This document shows, one piece after another, positions 1-7,435 of a DNA stretch of 18,321 nucleotides. The stretch spans positions 1-18,321 of the forward strand of contig CAZQCP010000052.1 in assembly GCA_964592115.1 (NCBI GenBank), given 5' to 3'. The position numbers and the translations under genes are program-made. The notes below the pieces were generated by a model. That model had not been told where the DNA came from. It saw nothing but the letters and a program-made list of their open reading frames with translations, and made no database searches. Each line of letters opens with the position of its first letter. The first letter of the stretch is position 1. Source of the stretch: Sva-07 sp964592115. GTDB lineage: Bacteria > Actinomycetota > Acidimicrobiia > Acidimicrobiales > Ilumatobacteraceae.

Positions 1-271
1 TGTGCACGCCCCGCATCTTGGACACACCGGCTTCGATGTCGAACGGACCGCAGATCGCGATCGCCAACCCACCCACTGCGGTGTCGATGGCGAGCGCCTG
101 GTCGACCATGTCGCCGAGACGGGCGAGGATCGTTCCGGCGTCCGGAGCCTGGGCGAGCGTCGGCATCGCCGGACCGAGCTCGACGGCGGGCAGGCCCTCA
201 TCGCCGAACCGGACGACGCCGGACTTGATCGATGTGCCGCCGACGTCGAGTGCAGCGATCGTCGCGACCAT
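1..271 (-). CDS. ROK-family sugar kinase/regulator, N-terminal part
   Basis: Partial gene: about 90 N-terminal residues are present and the rest lies beyond the left edge. Read on the minus strand from the ATG at 271, it begins MVATIAALDVGGTSIKSGVV. This is the phosphate-1 loop (DVGGTxxKxGVV) of the ROK/ASKHA sugar kinase fold, followed by a second conserved strand (GGLAIAICGPFDIEAG). Family members are cytoplasmic glucokinases, fructokinases, ManNAc kinases or sugar-responsive repressors. There is no N-terminal helix-turn-helix before the loop, which favours a kinase over a NagC-type repressor. The start is supported because the glycine loop lies only about 8 residues in. No good Shine-Dalgarno is visible, but a TANNNT box ends 8 nt upstream, which suggests a leaderless or near-leaderless transcript. 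Substrate cannot be told from this fragment. Confidence 0.85.
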   Translation of the reverse strand, partial: MVATIAALDVGGTSIKSGVVRFGDEGLPAVELGPAMPTLAQAPDAGTILARLGDMVDQALAIDTAVGGLAIAICGPFDIEAGVSKMRGVH

Positions 272-473
272 GGCGATCGAACGTACCTGCCGTGGCCAGT
301 CGCGCCACCGCGGATCTTGACGTCTCCACGGCGTACTCGCCGGGCGCCCATTCCAACGACCTCGAGGCGCTGACGATCAAGCTGGTGGGATCGTCGATCA
401 CGTAGGTCGACGGTGGCAGCGTGTCGCTCGTCGGGGCGACGTCATAGCCGAGTGTGACCCACGACTTTCTCAT
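198..473 (-). CDS. Small hypothetical ORF coupled to the anti-sigma gene (doubtful)
   Basis: A 91-codon frame starts with an ATG (473-471) that overlaps the stop of the preceding regulator gene as ATGA, the same coupling seen between the sigma and regulator genes. The first ~65 residues (from MRKSWVTLGYDVAPTSD) have mixed, protein-like composition and GC-rich third positions. The last ~25 residues are arginine-rich and overlap the ROK gene in another frame, which is what a shadow reading looks like. There is no signal peptide, membrane span or recognisable motif. The alternatives are a real small coupled protein, a decayed gene tail, or chance openness of a 200-nt gap. The function is unknown. 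Confidence 0.3.
   Translation of the reverse strand: MRKSWVTLGYDVAPTSDTLPPSTYVIDDPTSLIVSASRSLEWAPGEYAVETSRSAVARLATAGTFDRHGRDDRCTRRRRHIDQVRRRPVRR
280..285 (-). promoter_or_regulatory. Candidate -10 box for the ROK gene
   Basis: On the minus strand TACGTT matches the actinobacterial -10 pattern TANNNT and ends 8 nt before the ATG at 271, so transcription would start at or next to the start codon. No convincing -35 is seen 17-18 nt further upstream. This is pattern-based inference only. Confidence 0.3.
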
Positions 474-1924
474 GGTCGCCAGGCGGTCAGGCTCTCCGCG
501 ACCTCGATGGCATGCCCGTCGATCGATCGGATGATGATCTGGCGGCCGAAATGGTCGATAGAGAGTGTCGTGTCTTCCAGTTGTCCTGTGAGCCCAGCCA
601 GCGCGCCAGCGGCGAACGCGACATTGCCTCCGCCGAGCGTGGCGCACGCGTCATCTTCGAGGTGACACAACACGCCGTCGACGACGGCCATGCCCGGCGG
701 TGGGACTGCGTCGTCACTGAGGATGAGGTATCCCTGAGCGATGGACATCGTCGTGACGAAACCCTGCCTCGACTGGATCGTCACCTCTCGATGCGTCACC
801 AACGTGGTGTCGTACATGACGGTCGACTCGGACACCGAGACGACGGCGTCTCCTGGGAGCTGCGACGGCACGACAAATCCAGGTCCAAATGCATCCGCAG
901 CCTGCTCGATCGTCACGGGGGTGAATCCTGCTGGGTCACCGGATCGCTCGACGACTGCGCCGTCAGGGACACTCCCAGGGAATGTAGCGGGCAGCTCATC
1001 GGTCGTCTGGAGACCGGACAACCGGCTCAGGCGGACGGTGCGAGTGCCGGGACTGGACTCCCACTCCAGTGCCGACTCGACGATCAGCCCCGTCCAATCG
1101 TCGATCAAGAGGACTTCGGCCTGCGGGGTGCCACGTGGAAGGTTATGTGTCACGGCGATCTCGGTTGCTGGACGACCCTCGTAGTAGGCGTCCTTGATCG
1201 TCACCTCCGCGTACGGGGTGACATCGCCGATCAGACGAGCTGGATCGCCACCGAGCAGGATCGAGAGCCCGGTCGAGTTGTCTGCCCACCCGTCGACCTG
1301 CTGATAGCGCATCTGACCCTCGTCGTCGACGTAGGAACCGAGCGAGGTCCCTGTCGACGGGTCGTATGAAGCGAACGTGCCGTCGACCGCAGTCGACCAG
1401 AAGCTGCCGTCGGCGAGCATGGTGAACGACGTCTCTCGGGTCGAGGTGGACTCGTCGCCGATAGGGGACTTGGACTCGACAACGGCGGTACCGGAGATTC
1501 CCGGCAGTTGGCGGAGACGCTCGATTCGCTGCGCGTCGATCTCGCGCAGCCGGTCGACGACATCGAGATTCCGATCGACGTCCTCCGGCTCGGAGGGAAC
1601 CGCGTCCGACGGCTGCGGCGCGGTCTTGGCTGGGACGGTGGCTTCGACGACGGTCGGCACCGATGCGCTGAGGTCGGGATCGGGTACTGCGTTCGGGGAC
1701 TCCCGTGCGGGTCGGAACGCGAACATTGCACCGATGAGGCACGCCACCATGGCGGCCGCAGCGACAGGTACGAACGCGCGTCGAGACGATCGTCGGGCAT
1801 TGGTCCGCGCGTCGATCGTGATCGGAGCATCGGTGTGAGCCTTGATCTCCTCGATCGCGATCGGTGCAGACTCGCACTCGATCTGCCGGACGAAATCGGA
1901 GACAGCCTCCATCTCACGGGTCAT
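470..1924 (-). CDS. Membrane-anchored regulator, probable anti-sigma factor of the adjacent ECF sigma
   Basis: This is a 484-residue protein starting at an ATG that overlaps the sigma stop as ATGA. Residues 1-50 are a short, charged, presumably cytoplasmic segment ending in a basic stretch (ARRSSRR). Residues 51-70 form one hydrophobic span. A Pro/Ser/Asp-rich linker (about 72-115) follows, and then a long extracytoplasmic region with LppX/outer-lipoprotein-like beta-rich composition. Thus a small inner domain could hold the sigma factor while a large outer sensor domain reads an external signal. No HxxxCxxC zinc motif is present in the cytoplasmic segment, so it is not a ZAS-type anti-sigma. 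The assignment rests mainly on gene order, translational coupling and topology, and direct sigma binding is inferred. The upstream extension of the same frame over the sigma gene is a shadow. Confidence 0.75.
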   Translation of the reverse strand: MTREMEAVSDFVRQIECESAPIAIEEIKAHTDAPITIDARTNARRSSRRAFVPVAAAAMVACLIGAMFAFRPARESPNAVPDPDLSASVPTVVEATVPAKTAPQPSDAVPSEPEDVDRNLDVVDRLREIDAQRIERLRQLPGISGTAVVESKSPIGDESTSTRETSFTMLADGSFWSTAVDGTFASYDPSTGTSLGSYVDDEGQMRYQQVDGWADNSTGLSILLGGDPARLIGDVTPYAEVTIKDAYYEGRPATEIAVTHNLPRGTPQAEVLLIDDWTGLIVESALEWESSPGTRTVRLSRLSGLQTTDELPATFPGSVPDGAVVERSGDPAGFTPVTIEQAADAFGPGFVVPSQLPGDAVVSVSESTVMYDTTLVTHREVTIQSRQGFVTTMSIAQGYLILSDDAVPPPGMAVVDGVLCHLEDDACATLGGGNVAFAAGALAGLTGQLEDTTLSIDHFGRQIIIRSIDGHAIEVAESLTAWRP

Positions 1925-2388
1925 GACACCTCCAAGACGTTGCGAAGCCGATCGAGCGCACGCTCGCAGTGCGTGCGCACGGTGGCGATCGATACGTTCA
2001 TCAGTTCGGCGACCTCCCGCAGCGTCATCCCGTAGCCGTGCACCAGGACGACCGCCGTCCGCTGCTGTTCGGACAAGACCGCCATCGCGGCAGGTAGCTC
2101 GGGAACCAGGTCGGGCATCTCGACGGTGGCGCTGCCGTCCGCCCGCGGCCGTCGAGCCTCGCGTCGCAGGCCATCGACGGCGCGGGACTGCCCGACTCGA
2201 AAGACGTACCCGGTCGGGTTCGCCATAGGACGGACGCGATCCCAGTGTTCCCAAGCCCAGCTCAGCGCGTCGAGCGCCGCCTCGCGACCACGCTCGGGAC
2301 CGTACGCGGCCGACAGTGCGCGGCGGATTGCCGGTTCGGCGCGGGTGACGAAGTGCTCGTACGCCCTGTCGCGATCGCGGTCGGCCAT
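1921..2388 (-). CDS. ECF (group 4) RNA polymerase sigma factor
   Basis: This is a 155-residue sigma-70 family protein with only regions 2 and 4. Region 2 covers about residues 8-80 (AYEHFVTRAEPAIRRAL, later NPTGYVFRVGQSRAVDGLRR). Region 4 covers about 95-150 (LSEQQRTAVVLVHGYGMTLREVAELMNVSIATVRTHCERAL), a clear helix-turn-helix for -35 recognition. It directs RNA polymerase to a stress- or envelope-responsive regulon, and its activity is probably held back by the membrane protein encoded next, which overlaps by ATGA. I chose the ATG at 2388 because it leaves a normal-length N-terminus. An in-frame GTG at 2427 would add 13 residues with a CxxC and is less likely. Neither start has a strong Shine-Dalgarno. 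The target promoters are unknown. Confidence 0.9.
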   Translation of the reverse strand: MADRDRDRAYEHFVTRAEPAIRRALSAAYGPERGREAALDALSWAWEHWDRVRPMANPTGYVFRVGQSRAVDGLRREARRPRADGSATVEMPDLVPELPAAMAVLSEQQRTAVVLVHGYGMTLREVAELMNVSIATVRTHCERALDRLRNVLEVS

Positions 2389-2460
2389 CGTGGAACAAAC
2401 GTCGCAGACCGGCCAGATGTGCGACACCGCGTTACAACAGGCTGAACCTGGATGTAGCGG

Positions 2461-2919
2461 TCAGCGCTCCCAGCGGTTGGGACGGTCGGCGTGGACGACG
2501 ATGGCGTCGTACTGCTTGAGACAGCGCGTGGCGCGCAACACGTACTGTTCGCCCGCACTCGACAGCTCGGCGAGCGCGTAGCCCTCGCTGGAATCGCGCA
2601 CGCCGGTGCCGAGCCCGTTGATCGATGCGATCTGCAGCCCGGCGGACTCCGCCTCGGCGAACCACAGGTTGACGAGCCCTTGCCGCAACGACGGGTCGTC
2701 GAGCAGATCCGAACCGCCGAGCGTGAGTGTGACGTTGCAGATGTGGACCGGCTCGACGCATTCCGGCGCGACGACGTCGCCGCCGAGCTCGCCGTCGAGC
2801 ATCACCACGAGCGGGCCATCGGGAGCGACACCACCGACGAACCCGTAGCGCACCAGCGGCAAGCCGTCCTCGCCGGTCGTGGCGTAGCGGATGCGATCGC
2901 CGGTGGCGAAGTGCGTCAC
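2461..2919 (-). CDS. Conserved-looking hypothetical protein coupled to a serine hydrolase gene
   Basis: This is a 152-residue protein with a GTG start overlapping the hydrolase stop (GTGA). It begins VTHFATGDRIRYATTGEDG, which reads like a small beta-barrel. It continues with a V/G-rich strand pattern (PLVVMLDGELGGDVV), a HICNVTLTLGG stretch and an amphipathic C-terminal half ending in a basic tail. There is no signal peptide, membrane span or catalytic motif that I recognise. The sequence does not resemble a family I can name. Coupling to the hydrolase suggests coordinated expression. Third codon positions are strongly GC-rich, which supports real coding. Confidence 0.7.
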   Translation of the reverse strand: MTHFATGDRIRYATTGEDGLPLVRYGFVGGVAPDGPLVVMLDGELGGDVVAPECVEPVHICNVTLTLGGSDLLDDPSLRQGLVNLWFAEAESAGLQIASINGLGTGVRDSSEGYALAELSSAGEQYVLRATRCLKQYDAIVVHADRPNRWER

Positions 2920-3776
2920 GGCGCGCCTCCGGCGTGGCTCGCCGCTGCGGTCTCGTCCGGGGCGAACTCGGCGATGACCGCGTCGGACAGCTCCGGCCAG
3001 ACTCGCAGCGCGTCGGCGCTCCACTCGTCGAAGGGTCGGTCGGCGAGGGCGATCGTGGCGAGATCGCGTTCGGGGTCGATCCAGAACATCGTGCCCGAAC
3101 CTCCGAAGTGGCCGAACGTGCGCGCCGAGTTGGCTGAACCGGTCCAATGCGGCTGCTTGTCACCTCGGACTTCGAACCCCAGGCCCCAGGGGCACCGTTC
3201 GTAGCGACCCACGCCGGGAACGATACCCGCGAGGTCGGGATAGTGGATGCGGGAGGCGTCGGTCGCCGTCGCCGCCGACAGCAACGTCGGCCGCATGACC
3301 TCGGCGGTGAATCGGGCGGTGTCGCTCAGCGTCGAGCGCACCCCGTGGGCAGGCGAGCCACGAAGGGCCGACGATGTCATCCCGAGCGGCTCGAACACCG
3401 CCTCGCGCAGGTACTGCTCGAACGGCATCGCCGCCGCCTCGGCGACGATCGTCGCGGCGAGCTCGATCCCGGAGTTCGAGTAGATCCGCGTCCGCTCCGG
3501 AGCGGCGATCGGTGCCGGCCCGTCGAACGGGTAGCCGCCGGCGTGGGCGAGCAGGTGACGCAGCGTGGCCCCGCGGTCGTCGACCGGCTGGTCGAGTACG
3601 ACGACTCCCTCTTCGACGGCGACGAGGATCGCCCACGCCGTCATCGGCTTGGAGAGTGACGCCAACCGCTGTGCCCGATCGGGGTCACCGGCGGTGGACA
3701 CGAGCGTGCCGGCGCGCAACACCGTCGCGGATACTGCGGGAACCGGCCAGTCGGCGATGCGGTCGAGTGCACTCAC
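2916..3776 (-). CDS. Serine hydrolase of the beta-lactamase (class C / PBP-like) fold
   Basis: This is a 286-residue protein with all three active-site motifs of the family: SxxK at residues 40-43 (ASLSKPMTA), the YxN triad at 99-101 (IYSNSG), and HFGG at 223-226 in place of the KTG box, as in esterase/peptidase-type members. Family members include D-aminopeptidases, esterases (EstB) and class C beta-lactamases. The GTG start at 3776 sits 16 nt after the DAHP synthase stop. A longer frame reaching 3854 would overlap the aro gene with low-quality sequence. No signal peptide is present, so the enzyme should be cytoplasmic, unlike true beta-lactamases. The true substrate cannot be told. It is probably cotranscribed with the aro gene upstream. 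Confidence 0.88.
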   Translation of the reverse strand: MSALDRIADWPVPAVSATVLRAGTLVSTAGDPDRAQRLASLSKPMTAWAILVAVEEGVVVLDQPVDDRGATLRHLLAHAGGYPFDGPAPIAAPERTRIYSNSGIELAATIVAEAAAMPFEQYLREAVFEPLGMTSSALRGSPAHGVRSTLSDTARFTAEVMRPTLLSAATATDASRIHYPDLAGIVPGVGRYERCPWGLGFEVRGDKQPHWTGSANSARTFGHFGGSGTMFWIDPERDLATIALADRPFDEWSADALRVWPELSDAVIAEFAPDETAAASHAGGAP

Positions 3777-3792
3777 CGGCCGACCGTTGGGC

Positions 3793-5166
3793 TCAGGTGA
3801 ACTGGCGGACGAGCTCTGCCACCCGGAACGCCAGGTCGACGCTCTGGCGTGCATTGAGCCGTGGGTCGCACACCGTTTCGTAGCGGTGGTCGAGGTCGTC
3901 GTCGGACAGCGCGTCGCCGCCTCCGAGGCACTCGGTGACGTTCTCGCCGGTCAGTTCGACGTGGATGCCGCCGGGCCAGGTGCCCTCGGCGCGGTGCGCT
4001 CGCACGAACCCGCCGATCTCGGCGAGCACGTCGTCGAAGTGGCGCGTCTTGCGGCCGTTGGTCGCGGTGTACGTGTTGGCGTGCATCGGATCGCATGCCC
4101 ACACCACGGGGTGGCCGGCGTCGGCGACGGTGCGCAGGAGCGGACGCAGCGAATCTTCGACCTTGTCGGCGCCCATCCGCGAGATGAGCGTGAGACGGCC
4201 AGGGATGCGTGAGGGGTTGAGCATCTCGCACAGTTCGAGCACGTACTCGGCGCTGGTGGTCGGCCCGATCTTGCAGCCGATCGGGTTGCCGACCCCGCGC
4301 AGGAACTCGACGTGCGCGCCGTCGAGCTCGCGGGTCCGCTCGCCGATCCAGAGCATGTGTGCTGAGCAGTCGAACCAGGCGCCAGTGAGCGAATCCTGCC
4401 GGGTCAACGCCTCCTCGTAACCGAGGATCAGTGCCTCGTGCGAGGTGTAGATGTCGACTTGGGCGAGCTGCGGGTTCGACTCGGTGTCGATGCCGCAGGC
4501 GCGCATGAACGTGAGTGCCCGCTCGATCTCGGCGGCCACGCTCTCGTAGCGCTTGCCCGCCGGGCTGGACGTGACGAACTCTTGCGTCCACGCGTGCACG
4601 CGGGACAGGTCGGCGAAACCGCCCTTGGTGAACGCCCGGAGCAGGTTGAGCGTCGACGCCGACTGGTGGTAGGCGTGGACCAGGCGGTCGGGGTTGGGGA
4701 CTCGCGCAGCTTCGGTCGCTGTGGCGTCGTTGACGATGTGCCCCCGAAAGCTTGGCAGGTCGAGGTCGCCGACGCGTTCGAACGGGGCCGATCGCGGCTT
4801 GGCGAACTGGCCGGCGATGCGACCGACCTTGACGATCGGCACGCCGACGGAGTACGTGAGCACGACCGCCATCTGGAGGATGACGCGCAACTTCTCGCGG
4901 ATGTTGTCGGCGGAGAACTCCTCGAAGCTCTCGGCGCAGTCGCCGGCTTGGAGGAGGAACGCCTGTCCCGACGCGACTCGAGCGAGCTCGGACTGCAGCG
5001 AGCGGGCTTCGCCGGCGAACACGAGCGGCGGCATCGAGGCGATCTGCTTCAACGCCTGGTCGAGCGCGGCGGCGTCGGGCCAGTCTGGCTGCTGGCCAAC
5101 CGCGTGATCGTGCCAGGTCGACGGGGACCAGGACGGTCGCGTCCCGGACGGCGAGCTGTCGGACAT
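3793..5166 (-). CDS. aroG: Class II (plant-type) 3-deoxy-7-phosphoheptulonate (DAHP) synthase
   Basis: This 457-residue enzyme joins phosphoenolpyruvate and erythrose-4-phosphate to make DAHP, the first shikimate-pathway step to aromatic amino acids. Family motifs are seen in order: LLQAGDCAESF (~71-81), KVGRIAGQFAKPRS (113-126), VGNPIGCKIGPTT (292-304), WACDPMHANT (356-365), GGIHVELTGENVTECLGG (399-416) and CDPRLN (433-438). Cys77, His362, Glu404 and Asp434 line up with the metal ligands of the Mycobacterium tuberculosis enzyme (Cys87, His369, Glu411, Asp441) with near-constant offsets. The length matches that enzyme (about 460 residues). A weak Shine-Dalgarno (GAGG) lies about 8 nt before the ATG at 5166. 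It is divergent from the polyphosphate kinase gene. The long open frame continuing upstream is only a shadow. Confidence 0.96.
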   Translation of the reverse strand: MSDSSPSGTRPSWSPSTWHDHAVGQQPDWPDAAALDQALKQIASMPPLVFAGEARSLQSELARVASGQAFLLQAGDCAESFEEFSADNIREKLRVILQMAVVLTYSVGVPIVKVGRIAGQFAKPRSAPFERVGDLDLPSFRGHIVNDATATEAARVPNPDRLVHAYHQSASTLNLLRAFTKGGFADLSRVHAWTQEFVTSSPAGKRYESVAAEIERALTFMRACGIDTESNPQLAQVDIYTSHEALILGYEEALTRQDSLTGAWFDCSAHMLWIGERTRELDGAHVEFLRGVGNPIGCKIGPTTSAEYVLELCEMLNPSRIPGRLTLISRMGADKVEDSLRPLLRTVADAGHPVVWACDPMHANTYTATNGRKTRHFDDVLAEIGGFVRAHRAEGTWPGGIHVELTGENVTECLGGGDALSDDDLDHRYETVCDPRLNARQSVDLAFRVAELVRQFT

Positions 5167-5331
5167 GGGCCTCAGGCTATCGGCCGACGTCACCGACGGC
5201 CGGGGCGTTTCGCGTGCACCGGCCCAAGTCGCGGTTGGGGACGGGCCCCAGCCGTGACGTGGGTGCGTCCGTTCGCCAGCCGCGCGAGGATGGCGACTCT
5301 GGACCGGTGGGGACGAAAGGTGGTCGATCGC

Positions 5332-6294
5332 ATGGGGAACAAGACGGGGAAGAAGGCGAAGAAGGAGCGCAAGAAGCGCATCGACGCCGAGCGGCGGGCG
5401 AGGATCGCCGCCGAACTGCGCGTCGATCCGGGTGAGGCGGCGGGGATCGCCGATCGCCCCACGAGGTGGTCGGGCGACGAGGAGTTGGATCACCTCGACG
5501 CCGACGAGCTCGACGACGTGGCCAAAGCCGTGCTGCGGCGTGGCGTCGACGAGCTTGCCGACGTGCAGGAGTTGTTGTGGGCCAGCGGCGAACGTTCGGT
5601 ACTCGTCGTGCTCCAGGCGATGGATGCCGCAGGCAAGGACTCGACGATCGAGCACGTGATGTCGGGCGTCAACCCGCAAGGCGTGGACGTCCACTCGTTC
5701 AAGACACCGTCGTCGAAGGAGCTCGCCCACTCCTACCTGTGGCGCCATTGGATGACGGCGCCGGCCAAAGGGCGCATCGCCATCTTCAACCGCTCCCACT
5801 ACGAAGAGGTCGTGACGCTGCGGGTGCATCCGGAGTGGCTCGGTGCCCAGCGCCTGCCGCCCACGCCGACCGGCGAAGCCTTGTGGGAAGCGCGCTATGC
5901 CGAGATCAACGCCTTCGAGCAGCATCTCGCCCACACGGGTACGGCGATCATCAAGTTCTTCCTCCACGTCTCGAAGGACGAGCAGAAGAACCGGTTCCTC
6001 GCCCGGCTCGACGAGCCGGAGAAGGAGTGGAAGTTCAGCGCCAACGACGTCGCCGAACGCCGGCTCTGGGACAGCTACATGGACGCGTTCGAGCGGGCGA
6101 TCACGGCGACGTCCACGCCGTGGGCGCCGTGGTACGTCATCCCGGCGGACAGCAAACCGGTGATGCGGGCGATGGTGGCCCGCCTGCTCGTGGACCTCAT
6201 CGACTCGCTGGAGTTGGAGTGGCCGGTCGTCAGCGACGACGAGCGAGCCATCAACGAACAAGCCCGCGCGGAACTCCTCGCCGAAGACGACTGA
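5332..6294 (+). CDS. ppk2: Polyphosphate kinase 2 family phosphotransferase
   Basis: This 320-residue PPK2 protein transfers phosphate between inorganic polyphosphate and nucleotides. It contains a Walker A-like motif, MDAAGKDS (97-104), the SGVNPQGVDVHSFK segment (111-124), and the Walker B/lid region IFNRSHYEEV (151-160). MDAAGKD and SGVNPQG resemble class III PPK2 enzymes, which can phosphorylate both AMP and ADP, but class assignment is tentative. The N-terminus is very lysine/arginine-rich (residues 3-25) and could bind polyphosphate or nucleic acid. The ATG at 5332 is chosen because AAAGGTGG lies about 8 nt upstream. An in-frame ATG at 5290 would add 14 residues and has poor spacing. 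It converges on the sigma gene with a shared hairpin between. Confidence 0.94.
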   Translation: MGNKTGKKAKKERKKRIDAERRARIAAELRVDPGEAAGIADRPTRWSGDEELDHLDADELDDVAKAVLRRGVDELADVQELLWASGERSVLVVLQAMDAAGKDSTIEHVMSGVNPQGVDVHSFKTPSSKELAHSYLWRHWMTAPAKGRIAIFNRSHYEEVVTLRVHPEWLGAQRLPPTPTGEALWEARYAEINAFEQHLAHTGTAIIKFFLHVSKDEQKNRFLARLDEPEKEWKFSANDVAERRLWDSYMDAFERAITATSTPWAPWYVIPADSKPVMRAMVARLLVDLIDSLELEWPVVSDDERAINEQARAELLAEDD

Positions 6295-6311
6295 ACAAGC
6301 CCGAAAACCCA

Positions 6312-6344
6312 AGAACGGCCCCGGCACAAAGCCAGAGCCGTTCT
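6312..6344. terminator. Hairpin terminator between convergent ppk2 and sigma genes
   Basis: AGAACGGC (6312-6319) pairs perfectly with GCCGTTCT (6337-6344) around a 17-nt loop. It sits 17 nt after the ppk2 stop and 15 nt after the sigma stop. On the minus strand the stem is followed by TGGGTTTTC, a partial T tract. On the plus strand there is no T run. It therefore more likely terminates the sigma transcript, possibly both. Confidence 0.5.
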
Positions 6345-6359
6345 CGGAAGAGTGGCGAA

Positions 6360-7187
6360 TCAGACGGCCAGAATTCTCTCCGCATCGTCGCGAAGGCCAG
6401 CGACGGCGCGAGACACCAGGCGGCGGGCCGCTTCGGCAGTGACGCCGAGCTGCTCGCCGACCTCGCGGAAGCTCTTGCGCTCGCCGTCGACGAGCCCGAA
6501 GCGGGACTCGACGGCGAAACGGGCGCGGGAGTCGAGCGTGCCGAGCAGCTCGTCGAGCAGCTCGCTGTCGACGATGGTCATCACGTGGTCCTCCGGCGTG
6601 CCGTCGCCGTTGGCCATCAGGTCGCCGAGCGTGGCGTCGCCGTCGTCACCAACCGTCTTGTCGAGGCTGACCGGCGTGGTGAGGCGGTGCAGCTCGGCGT
6701 TGGCCTGGTCGAGCGTCTCGCCGTCGCCGGACGCCTGGCGCAGCGCGGCGCGCAAGCTGGCGGAGCGGTCGCCGGGGATGCGGATGAGGCTCGCCTTCTG
6801 GTCGAGCGCACGCCCGATGGCCTGGCGGATCCAGAACGTGGCGTACGTCGAGAACTTGAATCCGCGCCGCCAGTCGAACTTGTCGACGGCGTGCTCGAGG
6901 CCGAGGTTGCCCTCCTGGATGAGGTCCAGGAGATCCATGCCCTGCGGCAGCGGGTAACGGCGGGCGATCGAGACCACCAGTCGGAGGTTCGAGCGGATGA
7001 ACCGATCCTTCGCCTCCGCGGCGGCGGCGACCTTCGCCTTGAGGGCGGCGCTGCGCTTGCCGCCGTCGAGCTGCTCTTGTGCCTCGCGGCCGGCCTCGAT
7101 GACGCGGGAGAGCTCGCGCTCGTCTTCCGCGGTGAGCAAGGGGACCTTGCCGATGTCGTTCAGGTAGAGACCAATCGAATCATTCAT
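6360..7187 (-). CDS. Sigma-70 family factor, group 2 (principal-like)
   Basis: This is a 275-residue sigma factor with region 1.2 (DSIGLYLNDIGKVPLLTAEDE, residues 3-23), region 2 (FIRSNLRLVVSIARRYPLPQG, then LLDLIQEGNLGL and FKFSTYATFWIRQAIGRAL), region 3, and a region 4 helix-turn-helix (SFREVGEQLGVTAEAARRL). There is no long N-terminal region 1.1, so it is a non-essential alternative rather than the main housekeeping factor. Several positions that contact promoters differ from RpoD: TFWIRQAIG replaces TWWIRQAIT in 2.4, and VTAEAARRL replaces VTRERIRQI in 4.2. The start at 7187 fits the usual short lead into region 1.2. It is monocistronic by position, with a 272-nt upstream gap holding possible regulatory sites. 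Confidence 0.92.
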   Translation of the reverse strand: MNDSIGLYLNDIGKVPLLTAEDERELSRVIEAGREAQEQLDGGKRSAALKAKVAAAAEAKDRFIRSNLRLVVSIARRYPLPQGMDLLDLIQEGNLGLEHAVDKFDWRRGFKFSTYATFWIRQAIGRALDQKASLIRIPGDRSASLRAALRQASGDGETLDQANAELHRLTTPVSLDKTVGDDGDATLGDLMANGDGTPEDHVMTIVDSELLDELLGTLDSRARFAVESRFGLVDGERKSFREVGEQLGVTAEAARRLVSRAVAGLRDDAERILAV

Positions 7188-7235
7188 GATGCTTGTTACA
7201 ACCGTTCGTCTTCGTCGGGATTCCGAATTCTGGTC

Positions 7236-7249
7236 GTGCCGTACGGCAC
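7236..7249. promoter_or_regulatory. Perfect 14-bp palindrome upstream of the sigma gene
   Basis: GTGCCGTACGGCAC is a perfect inverted repeat centred about 55 nt upstream of the sigma start. Such a dyad in a promoter region is a candidate operator for a dimeric repressor or activator. It does not match the mycobacterial-type SOS box. No binding protein is implied by the neighbours. Confidence 0.4.
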
Positions 7250-7326
7250 ACGATCACTAGCCGGTAGATCTGTTGTCGTGGGATCGGGAAGGCCGTGCCG
7301 CCGGCGACGAGGGGGTTCCCGGTCGG

Positions 7327-7344
7327 AAACCGTCGCAAACCGTC
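7327..7344. repeat. Tandem 8-bp direct repeat with 10-bp period
   Basis: AAACCGTC occurs at 7327-7334 and again at 7337-7344, one helical turn apart, in the gap upstream of the sigma gene. A phased direct repeat like this is often a binding site for a response regulator, but function here is inferred. Confidence 0.35.
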
Positions 7345-7411
7345 AAATCGGGGGTATATGGGGGAACGATTTACCGTAACAGACGTGTCAAGCCCTCTCG
7401 GGGTCGGTTCG

Positions 7412-7435
7412 GCCCAGATTCGGTGAGAATTGGGC
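7412..7435. terminator. Weak hairpin after the ZIP transporter gene
   Basis: GCCCA (7412-7416) can pair with TGGGC (7431-7435), with three more A-T pairs inside after a one-base bulge. It lies 25 nt past the transporter stop on the minus strand. There is no T run, so termination is uncertain. Confidence 0.25.

Noticed and set aside
2389..2427. GTG start giving the ECF sigma a 13-residue extension with CxxC
   Set aside because: The extension is not part of the usual ECF N-terminus and the ATG at 2388 gives normal length; kept only as an alternative.
4438..5331. Plus-strand frame extending ppk2 upstream by ~298 codons
   Set aside because: It is antisense to DAHP synthase, and PPK2 length and a good ribosome binding site fit the ATG at 5332.
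5167..6327. Long open minus-strand frame continuing the DAHP synthase frame across ppk2 (to an 844-codon ORF)
   Set aside because: It is antisense to the clear PPK2 domain, its translation has no family motif, and DAHP synthase has a proper start at 5166. High GC leaves such frames open by chance.
2431..7202. Shared GTTACAAC 8-mer upstream of both sigma genes (2433-2440 region and 7195-7202)
   Set aside because: An 8-mer occurring twice in 18 kb is near chance expectation, and its distances to the two starts differ widely.
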